From positions 1 through 64,000 of the forward strand of contig JAQWMX010000002.1 in the NCBI GenBank assembly GCA_029246545.1: a DNA stretch of 64,000 nucleotides, given 5' to 3'. This document shows, one piece after another, positions 9,831 to 20,456 of this stretch; position 1 is the first letter of the stretch; each line of letters begins with the position of its first letter. Source of the DNA: Gammaproteobacteria bacterium. Lineage in GTDB: Bacteria > Pseudomonadota > Gammaproteobacteria > Pseudomonadales > Pseudohongiellaceae. Under the pieces are notes generated by a model, which saw only the letters and a list, made by a program, of their open reading frames with translations, made no database searches and was not told where the DNA came from. The position numbers and the translations under genes are program-made.

Positions 9831-11012
9831 TTAATCAGCCTGTTTTCTCAGAAATGCTGGAATATCCAAATAATCCATATCTGATTCAGCGCCTACTGCT
9901 TTTGCTAGCACAGGTTTTTCTTCATATTCTTGTTCCAACTCGGGTTCGGCACTAGATTTTTTGCGTAATACTGCTGGTCTATCCAATGAATTGAAGTCAA
10001 CATTCTTGTTGCCATTTCTTGTGTTATCAACAACTTTAGTAGGACGCTCTATTTTCTGACCGCCTAAGCCAGTCGCTACAACAGTTACGCATATTTCATC
10101 ACCCATCTCAGGATCAATGACTGTACCAATTACAACAATTGCTTGATCAGAAGCAAATTCAGAGATCGTGTCACCAACTTCAGAAAACTCTCCCAAGGTT
10201 AAACTTTCACTCGCAGTGATATTAATCAATATCCCTCTCGCACCTTGTAAATTTACATCTTCTAAAAGAGGACTACGAATAGCCGATTCTGCTGCTTCTA
10301 CCGCTCGACCTTCTCCACTGGCAATACTGCTACCCATCATCGCCATGCCCATTTCGGACATCACTGTACTCACATCAGCAAAGTCAACATTGATCATTCC
10401 AGGCCGCGTAATCAAATCTGCAATCCCTTTTACAGCACCCAATAAAACATCATTGGCAGAACTAAAAGCATCTAATAATGTTGAACCCTTACCAAGCACA
10501 TCCATTAATTTTTCATTTGGAATAGTAATTAAAGAATCAACATGTTCTTCCAGCTCTTTAATGCCTTTTTCAGCAATCGCCATGCGCTTACGACCTTCAA
10601 ATGGGAAAGGCTTCGTAACTACTGCCACTGTTAAAACACCCATTTCTCGGGCGATTTCAGCAACAACAGGAGCACCCCCTGTACCGGTTCCGCCACCCAT
10701 GCCTGCTGTGATAAAGACCATATCAGCACCAGAAATTATTTCACGAATACGATCTTTGTCTTCAATTGCAGCCTGACGTCCTATTTCAGGATTTGCTCCA
10801 GCACCTAGCCCCTTAGTAACGTCATTACCAAGCTGCAGGTTCATTTTAGTACCGACTTTTTCTAATGCTTGTGCATCAGTATTAGCGCAAACAAAATCTA
10901 CACCATCGATACTGCTCGACAACATATGTTGGACAGCATTTCCACCGCCGCCGCCAACCCCAAATACTTTTATTACTGCGTTTTGCGCAATATTATCTAT
11001 GATCTCAAACAT
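9831..11012 (-). CDS. ftsZ: Cell division GTPase FtsZ
   Basis: FtsZ is the tubulin homologue that forms the cytokinetic ring. The 393-residue protein has the signature GGGTGTG in ITAGMGGGTGTGGAPVVAE (about residue 110), the T7 loop region NVDFADV, a variable linker, and the conserved C-terminal peptide DIPAFLRKQAD that binds FtsA and ZipA. It is the last fts gene of the dcw cluster, 64 bases after ftsA. Confidence 0.98.
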   Translation of the reverse strand: MFEIIDNIAQNAVIKVFGVGGGGGNAVQHMLSSSIDGVDFVCANTDAQALEKVGTKMNLQLGNDVTKGLGAGANPEIGRQAAIEDKDRIREIISGADMVFITAGMGGGTGTGGAPVVAEIAREMGVLTVAVVTKPFPFEGRKRMAIAEKGIKELEEHVDSLITIPNEKLMDVLGKGSTLLDAFSSANDVLLGAVKGIADLITRPGMINVDFADVSTVMSEMGMAMMGSSIASGEGRAVEAAESAIRSPLLEDVNLQGARGILINITASESLTLGEFSEVGDTISEFASDQAIVVIGTVIDPEMGDEICVTVVATGLGGQKIERPTKVVDNTRNGNKNVDFNSLDRPAVLRKKSSAEPELEQEYEEKPVLAKAVGAESDMDYLDIPAFLRKQAD

Positions 11013-11076
11013 AGTATTACCCCTTTATTTATTGCTATAAGTTAAAAAAATTACAATTTTTACATCTAAACCTTTA

Positions 11077-12312
11077 CTACTCATCACCACCAAAAAACCT
11101 CTTTATCTTTTCAAGAATATTAAATCCGGAATCCTTTGCGTTATTTCCACCGTGCTTTTCCTGATGTTGTTTCAAGCCATAAAGTAACAAGCCAACACCA
11201 GTGGAATATGTTGGATTTCTAACTATATCCACCAATCCGTTTACTTCAGTTGGCATACCAATCCTTACCGGCATATGAAATATTTCTTCAGCTAGATCTG
11301 CCACTCCTTCCATCTTGCTGGTACCACCAGTGAACACTAAACCTGCGGCTAACATATCTTCGAACCCACTAAGTCGTAGTTCTGCTTGAATTAGATGAAA
11401 GAGTTCGTCATAACGCGGTTCAACCACATCAGCTAACGCTCGCCTTGAAAGTTCACGAGGAGGTCTATCACCGACACTTGGCACTTTAATCATTTCATCA
11501 GGGCTAGCTAGCTGGGAAAGCGCACAGGCATATTTTATTTTTAGCTCTTCAGCATTATCTGTAGGAGTACGAAGGGCCATAGCTATATCATTTGTTACTT
11601 GATCACCAGCAATTGGAATCACGCCTGTGTGACGAATGGCACCTTCAGTGAAAATAGCAATGTCGGTAGTTCCACCTCCAATATCGATCAAACATACACC
11701 TAATTCTTTTTCATCTTCGGTCAACACGGAATAACTCGAAGCAAGTTGTTCCAAAATAACTTCATCAGTTTCCAAGCCACAGCGCCGAATACATTTTTCA
11801 ATATTTTGCGAAGCATTCGTTGCACAGGTAACTAAGTGAACTTTAGCTTCGAGACGTACCCCCGACATTCCCATAGGTTCTTTAACACCTTCTTGCGAAT
11901 CTATAATGTATTCCTGTGGAAGTATGTGCAGAACTTTCTGGTCTGCTGGAATTGCTACAGCTTGAGCCGCATCTATAACTCGTTCGATATCTGCCGCATA
12001 AACTTCCTTATCGCGTATTGCGACAATTCCGTGTGAATTCATACTGCGGATATGTTTGCCTGCAATGCCCGCATAAACAGAATGAATCTGACATCCCGCC
12101 ATAAGTTCTGCTTCTTCTATCGCTCGTTGAATAGACTGAACTGTCGATTCAATATTGACGACCGTTCCCTTTTTTAAACCGCGGGATTTATGTCGCCCTA
12201 TGCCGACAATATTAAGTCCACCATCAGCATCAACCTCGCCAACTATGGCGACAACTTTAGATGTACCAATATCTAAACCCACTATCATGTTCCCAAGCGA
12301 TGTATTACTCAT
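11077..12312 (-). CDS. ftsA: Cell division protein FtsA
   Basis: FtsA is the actin-like ATPase that tethers FtsZ to the membrane. The 411-residue protein begins with GLDIGTSKVVAIVGE (phosphate-1), includes the 1C domain, CLIDIGGGTTDIAIF (phosphate-2) and LVFTGGTSKMEG (adenosine site), and ends with the amphipathic membrane-targeting helix ILEKIKRFFGGDE. It follows ftsQ by 59 bases. Confidence 0.97.
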   Translation of the reverse strand: MSNTSLGNMIVGLDIGTSKVVAIVGEVDADGGLNIVGIGRHKSRGLKKGTVVNIESTVQSIQRAIEEAELMAGCQIHSVYAGIAGKHIRSMNSHGIVAIRDKEVYAADIERVIDAAQAVAIPADQKVLHILPQEYIIDSQEGVKEPMGMSGVRLEAKVHLVTCATNASQNIEKCIRRCGLETDEVILEQLASSYSVLTEDEKELGVCLIDIGGGTTDIAIFTEGAIRHTGVIPIAGDQVTNDIAMALRTPTDNAEELKIKYACALSQLASPDEMIKVPSVGDRPPRELSRRALADVVEPRYDELFHLIQAELRLSGFEDMLAAGLVFTGGTSKMEGVADLAEEIFHMPVRIGMPTEVNGLVDIVRNPTYSTGVGLLLYGLKQHQEKHGGNNAKDSGFNILEKIKRFFGGDE

Positions 12313-12371
12313 AGCGAGAAGCCCACCCTATTAACAATTCCAATAACAACCTTAATAAATTTCATATTTCT

Positions 12372-13190
12372 TTATCCCTGCATCGAAAGTAGAGCGTCAT
12401 TGATTGATGTTTTATGCTTAACAGCAATGCCATCTTCATAACGCAAATCAAAACCTTCAATACTTTCAATCTGATTAGCAAACAAACTCTCATACACTGC
12501 AGCGAATCTTCTAAGACGACTCACCGCTTGGATACTTCCGACAGCAACTTTAGTTTCATTACTTAGTTGCATAGACCATGCCCCTCGTGTATTTAAATTC
12601 AAACTTGCTATGCGTAAATTTTTTGAAAACAGCAACTGATTAAAAACCTGATATTGCTGCATTACTCTTTTTTCAGTTCCGTTAGGGCCAGACAATTCAG
12701 CTAAATTAAACTGAGCTGTAATCGACAAGGGCGAAAATAAAACTCCTTCCTGATTCAATAATTGGTGCTCACCCCAGCGTGCAATCGCGACCTCTTCCGC
12801 AACATCGATAATCAATGTATCAGGCCATTTTCTACGCAAACTAACTGTATTTATCCAAGCATTTTCTTCAAGCGCATTTTTAATAGCGAGTAAATCGACA
12901 GCTACCATGCTGCGGTTTATAAAATCAAAAACTGCTGTCTTAATATCATTTTCAGTAACATTAGTTAGGCTCCCTTCTATTGCCACAAATTCTATTCTTT
13001 GCTGATTAATATCATTAACCAAAGTTCTTGAATTCAGCCCAACCAATACCAAAATCATACAAAGCAACACACCAAACACACCTTTTTTTAAGATCAGCAT
13101 TTGATGCTTTATAGGGCTCGATTTTTTTACAGCCTTAACGCTAGCCCCACGACCTCGTTTATTTCTTTTATTGTGAAATAGGTTCGGCAT
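12372..13190 (-). CDS. ftsQ: Cell division protein FtsQ
   Basis: FtsQ is a bitopic membrane protein that links early and late divisome proteins through FtsB and FtsL. The 272-residue protein has a basic cytoplasmic tail, one membrane span (about 30-53), a POTRA domain starting at IEFVAIEGSLTNV, and the beta domain with W-P-D-T-L and VDVAEEVAIARWG. It starts one base after the ddl stop. Sequence conservation in this family is low, so the position in the cluster adds to the call. Confidence 0.94.
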   Translation of the reverse strand: MPNLFHNKRNKRGRGASVKAVKKSSPIKHQMLILKKGVFGVLLCMILVLVGLNSRTLVNDINQQRIEFVAIEGSLTNVTENDIKTAVFDFINRSMVAVDLLAIKNALEENAWINTVSLRRKWPDTLIIDVAEEVAIARWGEHQLLNQEGVLFSPLSITAQFNLAELSGPNGTEKRVMQQYQVFNQLLFSKNLRIASLNLNTRGAWSMQLSNETKVAVGSIQAVSRLRRFAAVYESLFANQIESIEGFDLRYEDGIAVKHKTSINDALLSMQG

Positions 13191-13191
13191 T

Positions 13192-14115
13192 TTAAGTTGA
13201 ACCTCGATTAATATTGCTGCTCTTAAGTATTTCTTTTACCAAGAAATTAAAGTCCATCCCTTCTACTTTTGCTGACATCGGTACTAAACTGTGATTTGTC
13301 ATGCCTGGTATCGTATTGACTTCCAGCAACCAAAATTTACCGTTCTTGTCGCGCATCAAATCGACTCGCCCCCACCCCTGACAACCAACTAAATCATAAG
13401 CATCTTTAGCTAAATTTTTTAATTCTTCATCATCAACTTCATCAAGTTCACAGGGACATATATAAACCGTATCTTCCGCTTCATACTTAGCCGCGAAATC
13501 ATAGAAAACATTGTTAGTTTTTAATTCAATTACTGGTAAAACTTTTTCATTAACAATAGGTACCGTGTACTCAGGCCCTTCAATACACTGCTCAGCAAAT
13601 ACAGCATCATCAAACTGCAATGCATGTTCAAAAGCTGCCTGCAATTCATCAGCATCGATAGCTCTACTAATCCCGAGACTAGACCCATCATTCACTGGCT
13701 TCACAAAACACTGACCTAACCGTTCTATCACTGTCTGCCAGTTACTCTCTGTAGATAGCATTTCAAATGCCGGTGTTGCTAAGCCTTGGGATGCCCATAA
13801 CATTTTGCTACGCACTTTATCCATTGCCAGAGCGCTAGCTAAGTGCCCACTACCTGTATATGGAATATTCATTAAATCCAATGCAGCTTGAACACGGCCA
13901 TCTTCACCGTAATTGCCATGCAACATAACGAATGCCCTATCAAATGTTTCTTTCTCAATCGATGCAAAAAAATCATTACCTGTATCGATTCCCACAGCAT
14001 TTATTCCACCCGCCTGCAAAGCATCAAGCACAGCATTACCACTCAAAAGAGATATCTCTCTTTCGGATGATTGGCCTCCCATTAACACGGCCACTTTGCC
14101 AAACTCATCAGACAT
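13192..14115 (-). CDS. ddl: D-alanine--D-alanine ligase Ddl
   Basis: Ddl is an ATP-grasp enzyme that joins two D-alanines for the peptidoglycan stem peptide. The 307-residue product shows GGQSSEREISLLSG at the N-terminus, the ATP-binding segment with CFVKPVNDGSSLGIS, the metal and substrate residues in EGPEYTVPIV, and EVNTIPGMTNHSLVP. It starts six bases after murC in the order murC-ddl-ftsQ typical of Gammaproteobacteria. Confidence 0.96.
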   Translation of the reverse strand: MSDEFGKVAVLMGGQSSEREISLLSGNAVLDALQAGGINAVGIDTGNDFFASIEKETFDRAFVMLHGNYGEDGRVQAALDLMNIPYTGSGHLASALAMDKVRSKMLWASQGLATPAFEMLSTESNWQTVIERLGQCFVKPVNDGSSLGISRAIDADELQAAFEHALQFDDAVFAEQCIEGPEYTVPIVNEKVLPVIELKTNNVFYDFAAKYEAEDTVYICPCELDEVDDEELKNLAKDAYDLVGCQGWGRVDLMRDKNGKFWLLEVNTIPGMTNHSLVPMSAKVEGMDFNFLVKEILKSSNINRGST

Positions 14116-14121
14116 AGAGTT

Positions 14122-15570
14122 CTAACTCCACTCATTTTGCAGGCCTTCCTGCGCTAAATGCGTTGATATCAATCCCACACTTCCTGCACCTTGCGTCAAC
14201 AATAGATCGCTATCTTCAAGTAATTCTTCTAACAATTGAGGGATATCCTTATGGTCTTTCACAAACACCGGATCAAGCTGACCACGTTGGCGAATGCTTC
14301 TGCATAAACTCTTACTATCAGCGCCTTTTATTACGTTTTCACCAGCAGCATAGACATCGAGCAATAAAAGTAAGTCCACTCCTGAAAGCGCATCAACAAA
14401 ATCCTCATATAAATCTTGAGTACGGCTATAACGATGAGGTTGATAAATCATCACCAGTCTTTTCTTTGGCCAACCCGCTCTAACGGCTTTAATGTTGGCT
14501 GCTACTTCAGTTGGATGATGGCCATAGTCATCAACCAACATGACTTTACCCCTACTAAAATCTAGATCACCATGCATTTCGAAACGTCTACCGACACCTT
14601 GGAAGTTCTCCAAGCCTAGTTTGATATCTTTATCCTTCATGCCTTCATCTGTCGCGATAGCTATGGCAGCTGTAGCATTCAATACATTGTGAACACCCGG
14701 CATATTGATAGTCAGAGCAATATCGCTTTTGTCAGGTCGGCTTACAGTAAAAGTAGTGTGTTGATTTTGATGAGAAATCTTATGAGCACGAAAATCAGCT
14801 TTTGCTGATAAGCCATAAGTAAGAGTAGGACGAGATATTTTTGGCATAATTTCTCGGATAACAGGATCATCTACACACAACACAGCAAGTCCATAAAACG
14901 GTAAATTATGTAGAAACTCTAAAAATGTTTGTTTTAACTTTTCAAAATCACTGTCATAAGTTTGCATGTGATCATCATCAATATTTGTGACAACAGCAAC
15001 CATCGGTTGAAGATGTAAAAAAGACGCGTCACTTTCATCTGCTTCAGCCACCATAAAGTGGCTAGCGCCCAGTTTTGCATTCGTACCCGCACTATTAAGT
15101 AAGCCACCAATTACAAAAGTAGGATCTAATTTTCCTTGCCCCAACACAGAAGCAACCATACTGGTCGTAGTGGTTTTACCGTGCGTTCCGGCGATCACAA
15201 TTGCGTGACGATAGCGCATTAATTCAGCCAACATTTCGGCACGCCCAATAATAGGAATTCGTTTCTTCACGGCAGCTTTAATTTCAGGATTAGCCTCATC
15301 AATTGCACTCGAAACAACTACTACATCCATATCAATAATTTGTTTAGCTTTGTGGCCAATAAAAATATTTATGCCCAGTTTTTGCAGTCGCGTGATTGTT
15401 TTACTCTGTGCTATGTCAGATCCACTAATTTTATAACCTTGGTTCAAAAGAACTTCAGCTATTCCGCTCATTCCGGCACCGCCAATACCGACAAAGTAAA
15501 TATTGCGAATACGGCGCATTTCAGGAACAACGCTTAATAATTTTTGCTGTACCTTATTTACTTTAGCCAT
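14122..15570 (-). CDS. murC: UDP-N-acetylmuramate--L-alanine ligase MurC
   Basis: MurC adds the first amino acid, L-Ala, to UDP-MurNAc. It has the Rossmann segment [16 protein letters not shown], the ATP loop [12 protein letters not shown], the [17 protein letters not shown] region and [10 protein letters not shown] choose the ATG at 15570: it has GGAGG six bases upstream and overlaps the murG stop by eight bases (ATGGCTAA). A longer frame to 15612 would run inside murG without such a site. The product is then 482 residues, the family length. Confidence 0.96.
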   Translation of the reverse strand: MAKVNKVQQKLLSVVPEMRRIRNIYFVGIGGAGMSGIAEVLLNQGYKISGSDIAQSKTITRLQKLGINIFIGHKAKQIIDMDVVVVSSAIDEANPEIKAAVKKRIPIIGRAEMLAELMRYRHAIVIAGTHGKTTTTSMVASVLGQGKLDPTFVIGGLLNSAGTNAKLGASHFMVAEADESDASFLHLQPMVAVVTNIDDDHMQTYDSDFEKLKQTFLEFLHNLPFYGLAVLCVDDPVIREIMPKISRPTLTYGLSAKADFRAHKISHQNQHTTFTVSRPDKSDIALTINMPGVHNVLNATAAIAIATDEGMKDKDIKLGLENFQGVGRRFEMHGDLDFSRGKVMLVDDYGHHPTEVAANIKAVRAGWPKKRLVMIYQPHRYSRTQDLYEDFVDALSGVDLLLLLDVYAAGENVIKGADSKSLCRSIRQRGQLDPVFVKDHKDIPQLLEELLEDSDLLLTQGAGSVGLISTHLAQEGLQNEWS

Positions 15571-16729
15571 AACAAGCCTCCATGCAATATTTTGCTGCTT
15601 GTTCTGTCGCATCTGTTTTCGCTGCTTTTTGTGCCAACAAAGCTGTTTTTAGTATTAGGTTTTTATCGTCTATAAACTGTAAAAGTACGGAACCTAGACC
15701 TTCTACACTTAATTCTTTTTGTTGTATCAACCACGCAGCACCTAGTTTTTGCATAATGATGGCGTTCTCAGTTTGGTGGTCATCAACAGCATAGGGAAAT
15801 GGAATAAATACTGCGGGAATACCTATGGCAGCAATTTCTGCAACTGTAGATGCGCCTGCTCGACAAATAACCACATCAGCCCAGCTATAGGCTTCTGCCA
15901 TATCATCTATAAATGCGGCAATACGATAATTTGGATTTTCATCAATACCCAGTTCTTTGTAATAAGCTTCACAACTTAGTAAATTTTGTTTACCGCATTG
16001 ATGCCAGAGGTCAACATTTCCAGCTGCAGAAAAATTCTTTAATAGCTCCGGGACAATCCTGTTAATTGCTAAAGCACCGCGACTACCGCCCAAAACCAAC
16101 AACTTAATTCGATCTTTCCCTTTACTATTTTCTTCATTATCTGCGTATCGTTCTGAGGGTGAAGGGCAATCTAAAATTTCTTGGCGTAGTGGGTTTCCAA
16201 CATGCACGGCTTTATCACCCTTACCAAAGCGTTTAAGCAGTGAACTTTTCGTAAGGTCTTGCTTACGCTTAAATGCACCATCAAAACCTTCCAATACTAT
16301 TGATGCCATTGGATACAACATCTGATTACTAAACCCAGCAATAGCATTTTGCTCATGGATTACCAAAGGTTTTCTGAGTAGCCAGGCTGCCACACCTCCC
16401 GGGCCAGTTACAAAACCACCCATACCTAAGACACAAGAAGGTTTTGTTTTTAAAATTTTCCCTATGGCTTGGATAATGCCAATTAAAATGACAAAAGGAG
16501 CAAACACTTTCGTTATTGCACTTTTACCCCTAAGACCTGAAACAGAAATATAATGAATAGGGATGCTTGTTTGAGGAATCAATTCAGACTCCATCCCTTT
16601 TTTAGTTCCCAGCCATTCCACTTCGACACCGAGTGACTGTAATTGTTTAGCAATACCTAAAGCAGGGAAAATATGCCCTCCTGTGCCACCGGCCATGATC
16701 AAGACTTTTTTATTAACAGTCATGTTCAT
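15563..16729 (-). CDS. murG: Lipid II-forming GlcNAc transferase MurG
   Basis: MurG transfers GlcNAc to lipid I on the inner face of the membrane. The 388-residue GT-B protein has the [17 protein letters not shown] loop near the start, the second G-loop [24 protein letters not shown] and the donor-site motif [17 protein letters not shown] with [13 protein letters not shown]. Its ATG overlaps the ftsW stop (ATGA). Confidence 0.97.
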   Translation of the reverse strand: MNMTVNKKVLIMAGGTGGHIFPALGIAKQLQSLGVEVEWLGTKKGMESELIPQTSIPIHYISVSGLRGKSAITKVFAPFVILIGIIQAIGKILKTKPSCVLGMGGFVTGPGGVAAWLLRKPLVIHEQNAIAGFSNQMLYPMASIVLEGFDGAFKRKQDLTKSSLLKRFGKGDKAVHVGNPLRQEILDCPSPSERYADNEENSKGKDRIKLLVLGGSRGALAINRIVPELLKNFSAAGNVDLWHQCGKQNLLSCEAYYKELGIDENPNYRIAAFIDDMAEAYSWADVVICRAGASTVAEIAAIGIPAVFIPFPYAVDDHQTENAIIMQKLGAAWLIQQKELSVEGLGSVLLQFIDDKNLILKTALLAQKAAKTDATEQAAKYCMEACYG

Positions 16730-17922
16730 CCCTTTATCACCCGCTTTAAATTACTTCCTTTAGCATGGTTTTCAATATCAATTCGCAAAAGAATGGCAAC
16801 CATCACCATACAAGTAATCAAACTCGAACCGCCCGCACTAAGAAACGGCAACGTTAGACCTTTAGTTGGCAAAAGACCGGTATTTACGCCCACATTTATA
16901 ATGACCTGACCAAGAAAAATTAAGGCGATGCCATAAGCAAGATAAGCGGGGAAAAAATCACCTTTTTGTTCATTTTTCCTGGCAATCATCATTGCGCGCC
17001 AAATAAAAACTAGGAACAGAGCGAGTAATAACAACACAGAAATTACACCAAGCTCTTCAGCAATAATTGCCAGAACAAAATCAGTATGCGCTTCTGGTAA
17101 GAAATACAATTTTTGTATGCTATTACCCAAGCCAACACCAAACCATTCTCCACGACCAAAGGCTATTAATGCTTGGGCTAGTTGGTAGCCAGAACCGAAA
17201 ACCACATCTTCGTTAAAAGGATCAGTTAAAGCCGTAATAAAAGACTTAACACGAGCGATTCGATATGTGGACGAAAAAATTAATCCCGCTCCTGCACCGC
17301 CTGCTGCGAGTATTAGAATTAAAAATTGATAAAGTTTCACACCAGCAAGAAACATCATGCCAAATACCGCAAGCATCAATACAACTACCGCACCAAAATC
17401 TGGCTCTTTTAATAAAAGCAAAATTGGTAAAGCTACAAATACCAATGGCATTACAAAACCTTTCCATGACCCACATACAAAGGATCGATATTTACTTAAA
17501 TAAGCAGCAACAAAAATAACCATAAAAAGTTTTGCTGGCTCTGATGCTTGTAAGGTCATAAAGCCTAAATCTAGCCAACGGGTACTACCGTTTACTTCTC
17601 TCCCAATCCCTGGCACTAGCACTAAGGCCAATAAACTTACTGCTGAAAAAAGTAAAAAGATGTCCCACTCTTGATATAGTTTGAGCGGCAACTTATAAAT
17701 AACTGCTGCCGCAAAAAAGCCCATCACCATAAATACCATCTGTTTTTTCAAGTAATAAAACGCATCGCCATTTTCACTGCTGGCAATTTCAATTGATGCA
17801 GATGTCATCATCACCAAGCCAAAGGCTAATAACAGGCAAACACTAATAATCAGCGCCCTATCACCTATATAGAAAGCCTGATGACTTTTATTAAAGCTAT
17901 GGCCTTGTGTCAAAGTAACCAT
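16726..17922 (-). CDS. ftsW: SEDS peptidoglycan polymerase FtsW
   Basis: FtsW polymerises septal glycan strands together with FtsI. The 398-residue protein has about ten hydrophobic segments and the SEDS marks PEAHTDFVLAIIAEELG and GLLPTKGLTLPFLSAGGSS. The KEPDFGAVVV segment contains the conserved Asp needed for glycosyltransferase activity in the family. It lies two bases from murD and overlaps murG. Confidence 0.97.
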   Translation of the reverse strand: MVTLTQGHSFNKSHQAFYIGDRALIISVCLLLAFGLVMMTSASIEIASSENGDAFYYLKKQMVFMVMGFFAAAVIYKLPLKLYQEWDIFLLFSAVSLLALVLVPGIGREVNGSTRWLDLGFMTLQASEPAKLFMVIFVAAYLSKYRSFVCGSWKGFVMPLVFVALPILLLLKEPDFGAVVVLMLAVFGMMFLAGVKLYQFLILILAAGGAGAGLIFSSTYRIARVKSFITALTDPFNEDVVFGSGYQLAQALIAFGRGEWFGVGLGNSIQKLYFLPEAHTDFVLAIIAEELGVISVLLLLALFLVFIWRAMMIARKNEQKGDFFPAYLAYGIALIFLGQVIINVGVNTGLLPTKGLTLPFLSAGGSSLITCMVMVAILLRIDIENHAKGSNLKRVIKG

Positions 17923-17924
17923 GA

Positions 17925-19271
17925 CTAATGCAATGCCCCTACTGCTTGTATAAATTCTTCGCCACGTTCTTTATAATTTTCAAACATGTCAAAACTAGCG
18001 CAAGCTGGTGAAAGCAAAACTGTATCTCCAGTCTTAGCTTGTTCTGATGCCAGCATCACAGCCTCTTGCAACGAGCCGACTTTATAAGTCTTAATAATTT
18101 TATCTAGGGCTAACTCAATCTGATCAGCATCTTCACCTAGCACAATGAGTAATTTTCCATGAGCTTTAAGTGCAGCTTCGAGCATAGAAAAATCACCACC
18201 TTTACCTTGTCCTCCGGCAATTAAAATCACATTATTTACTTTACCAAGACCTAACAAGGCGGCATTGCAAGCACCTACATTGGTCCCTTTAGAATCGTTG
18301 TAATAATTCACGCCAGCTATTTCAGCTACCCACTGGCATCGATGCGGCAAACCAGAAAACTGACGCAAAGTTTGCAACATTGACTGCATATTCAGACCGC
18401 TGGCATGACCTATAGCTAAAGCTGCCAATGCGTTTGATAAATTATGTCGACCAGCAATTTTTACATCAGCAGCAGGCATTAATACCTGTTGATTGAAGGC
18501 TAAATAAGTTTCTCCCTGTTCTTCTACAAGACCAAATTCATTAATATCGCCTTCACCTAAACCGTACTGCAAACGTTTAACTGAATCAGGTAATAAAGCA
18601 TTACTTAAGGGGTCATCTCGATTAATCACGGCTTTTTTGCAGGCCTGGAATATACGGTGTTTTGCTGAGTGATAATCTTGTATTGAATCATAGCGATCCA
18701 TATGGTCTGCACTTACATTGAGCACGCAGGCAACTTCAGCGCCTAAAGCAGAAGTGGTTTCCAATTGGAAACTGGATATTTCCAGCACATAAAGTTTATG
18801 TTCATCCTCATTTAATAAATCCAGCACTGGCTTACCTATATTGCCTGCAACAACTGCATCTATCCCAGCTTGCAATGCCATCTCGCCTAATAAACTCACC
18901 ACCGTACTTTTTGCATTAGAGCCTGTAATAGCGATAATCGGAGAATTAATTTTTTGGGCAAAAATATTAATATCCCCTGTAATCGGGACATCTTGTTCAA
19001 TTGCTTTAACTAAAACTGGTTCACGTAAATCAACACCAGGACTTACTAGTAATTCTGTTGCATTCAGAAATGTATTTACGTTGAAATCTCCTAGCTCAAC
19101 TTCCACCTCCGGGAAGTTTTCATTCAACTCCTGCAATCCGGGCGGATTTTTTCTACTATCTACCACTGTAAACATTTCATTTTGACTGCGTAAATAACGC
19201 GCATAGGAAAGCCCAGTCTGACCCAGACCGACAATAACCTTACCTTGTTGTTGCGTTGTATTTACCTGCAT
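17925..19271 (-). CDS. murD: UDP-N-acetylmuramoyl-alanine--D-glutamate ligase MurD
   Basis: MurD adds D-glutamate to UDP-MurNAc-L-Ala. The 448-residue protein has GLGQTGLSYARYL at the N-terminus, the ATP loop ITGSNAKSTVVSLLGEM, the NVSADHMDRY segment, YNDSKGTNVGA and LLSPACASFDMFENYKERGEEF. The P-loop reads GSNAKST where E. coli has Gly before Lys; I recall the same in pseudomonads and do not regard it as defective. Confidence 0.97.
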   Translation of the reverse strand: MQVNTTQQQGKVIVGLGQTGLSYARYLRSQNEMFTVVDSRKNPPGLQELNENFPEVEVELGDFNVNTFLNATELLVSPGVDLREPVLVKAIEQDVPITGDINIFAQKINSPIIAITGSNAKSTVVSLLGEMALQAGIDAVVAGNIGKPVLDLLNEDEHKLYVLEISSFQLETTSALGAEVACVLNVSADHMDRYDSIQDYHSAKHRIFQACKKAVINRDDPLSNALLPDSVKRLQYGLGEGDINEFGLVEEQGETYLAFNQQVLMPAADVKIAGRHNLSNALAALAIGHASGLNMQSMLQTLRQFSGLPHRCQWVAEIAGVNYYNDSKGTNVGACNAALLGLGKVNNVILIAGGQGKGGDFSMLEAALKAHGKLLIVLGEDADQIELALDKIIKTYKVGSLQEAVMLASEQAKTGDTVLLSPACASFDMFENYKERGEEFIQAVGALH

Positions 19272-19368
19272 TTCATCTTTCCTAGACTCATTCCTACACT
19301 CTTGCCTGTACTCTTCTCATTTATGCCTTGAATTTTTTATCCCAGTTTCTTTTTATATAATTTTCTTT

Positions 19369-20451
19369 TTATCTAAGCTTTAAAGTGCCCAAGCCAAACA
19401 ACACCAAAATGATTGTAATAATCCAAAAACGGACGATTACTCTAGGCTCAGGCCAACCTTTTAATTCAAAATGATGATGCAAAGGCGCCATACGGAAAAT
19501 TCGACGGCCAGTTAGTTTAAATGAGGCGACTTGTAAAATGACGGAGAGCGTTTCCATAACAAATATCCCTCCCATAATGACTAATACAATTTCATGCCTA
19601 GCAATAACAGCGACTGCTCCTAACGCCGCTCCCAATGCTAAAGCACCAACATCTCCCATAAATATTTGTGCGGGGTAAGTGTTAAACCAAAGAAAACCGA
19701 GCCCGGCCCCTGCTATAGCGCCACAAAATATAACGAGCTCGCCAGTACCGGCTATATAAGGAATATTTAAATATGCAGAAAACTGAACGTTGCCAACCAA
19801 ATAACAAATAATGCCTAAGGCACTAGCCACCATAACAGTTGGTAAAATAGCCAAACCATCAAGACCGTCTGTCAGGTTCACTGCGTTACTAAAACCAACA
19901 ATAAAGAAATAAGCTACAAAGATATAAAAAGCACCTAACTCAAGTGCAAAATCTTTAAAAAACGGAATGATAAATTCTGTTTCAGCGGGAGTGACAGCAT
20001 GCCAGTACAATACACAAGCTGCCGCAAACCCAACCACAGATTGCCAAAAATATTTCCAACCTGGACTTAGGCCCTTAGGGTTTTGTTCAAAAATTTTACG
20101 GTAATCATCTACCCAGCCAATCACTCCGAAACCGACAGTTACAAATATCACTACCCAAACATAAGTGCTTGTTAAATCCGACCACAGAAGACTACTAATA
20201 ACGATACTGATAAGAATCAACGCACCACCCATGGTAGGCGTTCCTGCTTTGACCAAATGTGATTGCGGACCATCACTTCTAATCACTTGTCCTATCTGAT
20301 GATAGTTAAGCTTTTTAATTACATAGGGCCCAATTAGCAATGAAATAAGTAGCGCGGTGAGAATTCCCAAAATTCCACGCACGGTTAGGTATTCAAAAAC
20401 TGTAAAATCTGAATTAAATTGCGCCAAATAATTTGTCAGCCAAAATAACAT
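19369..20451 (-). CDS. mraY: Phospho-MurNAc-pentapeptide translocase MraY
   Basis: MraY makes lipid I by transferring phospho-MurNAc-pentapeptide to undecaprenyl phosphate. The 360-residue polytopic protein has [19 protein letters not shown] (the Asp pair), [27 protein letters not shown] and the loop [13 protein letters not shown]. The gap of 97 bases to murD is the largest space inside the mraZ-ftsW part of the cluster and is T-rich, with no hairpin I trust. Confidence 0.97.
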   Translation of the reverse strand: MLFWLTNYLAQFNSDFTVFEYLTVRGILGILTALLISLLIGPYVIKKLNYHQIGQVIRSDGPQSHLVKAGTPTMGGALILISIVISSLLWSDLTSTYVWVVIFVTVGFGVIGWVDDYRKIFEQNPKGLSPGWKYFWQSVVGFAAACVLYWHAVTPAETEFIIPFFKDFALELGAFYIFVAYFFIVGFSNAVNLTDGLDGLAILPTVMVASALGIICYLVGNVQFSAYLNIPYIAGTGELVIFCGAIAGAGLGFLWFNTYPAQIFMGDVGALALGAALGAVAVIARHEIVLVIMGGIFVMETLSVILQVASFKLTGRRIFRMAPLHHHFELKGWPEPRVIVRFWIITIILVLFGLGTLKLR

Positions 20452-20456
20452 GAGAT

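Noticed and set aside
10168-10776. 202-codon open frame on the plus strand across ftsZ
   Set aside because: It is antisense to a highly conserved part of ftsZ, has no homology I recognise and no ribosome site. Its Ser/Pro/Ile-rich composition is typical of an antisense shadow.
18885-18930. MurD P-loop with Ala (GSNAKST) as an inactivating change
   Set aside because: I recall the same sequence in active pseudomonad MurD proteins, and all other motifs are intact.
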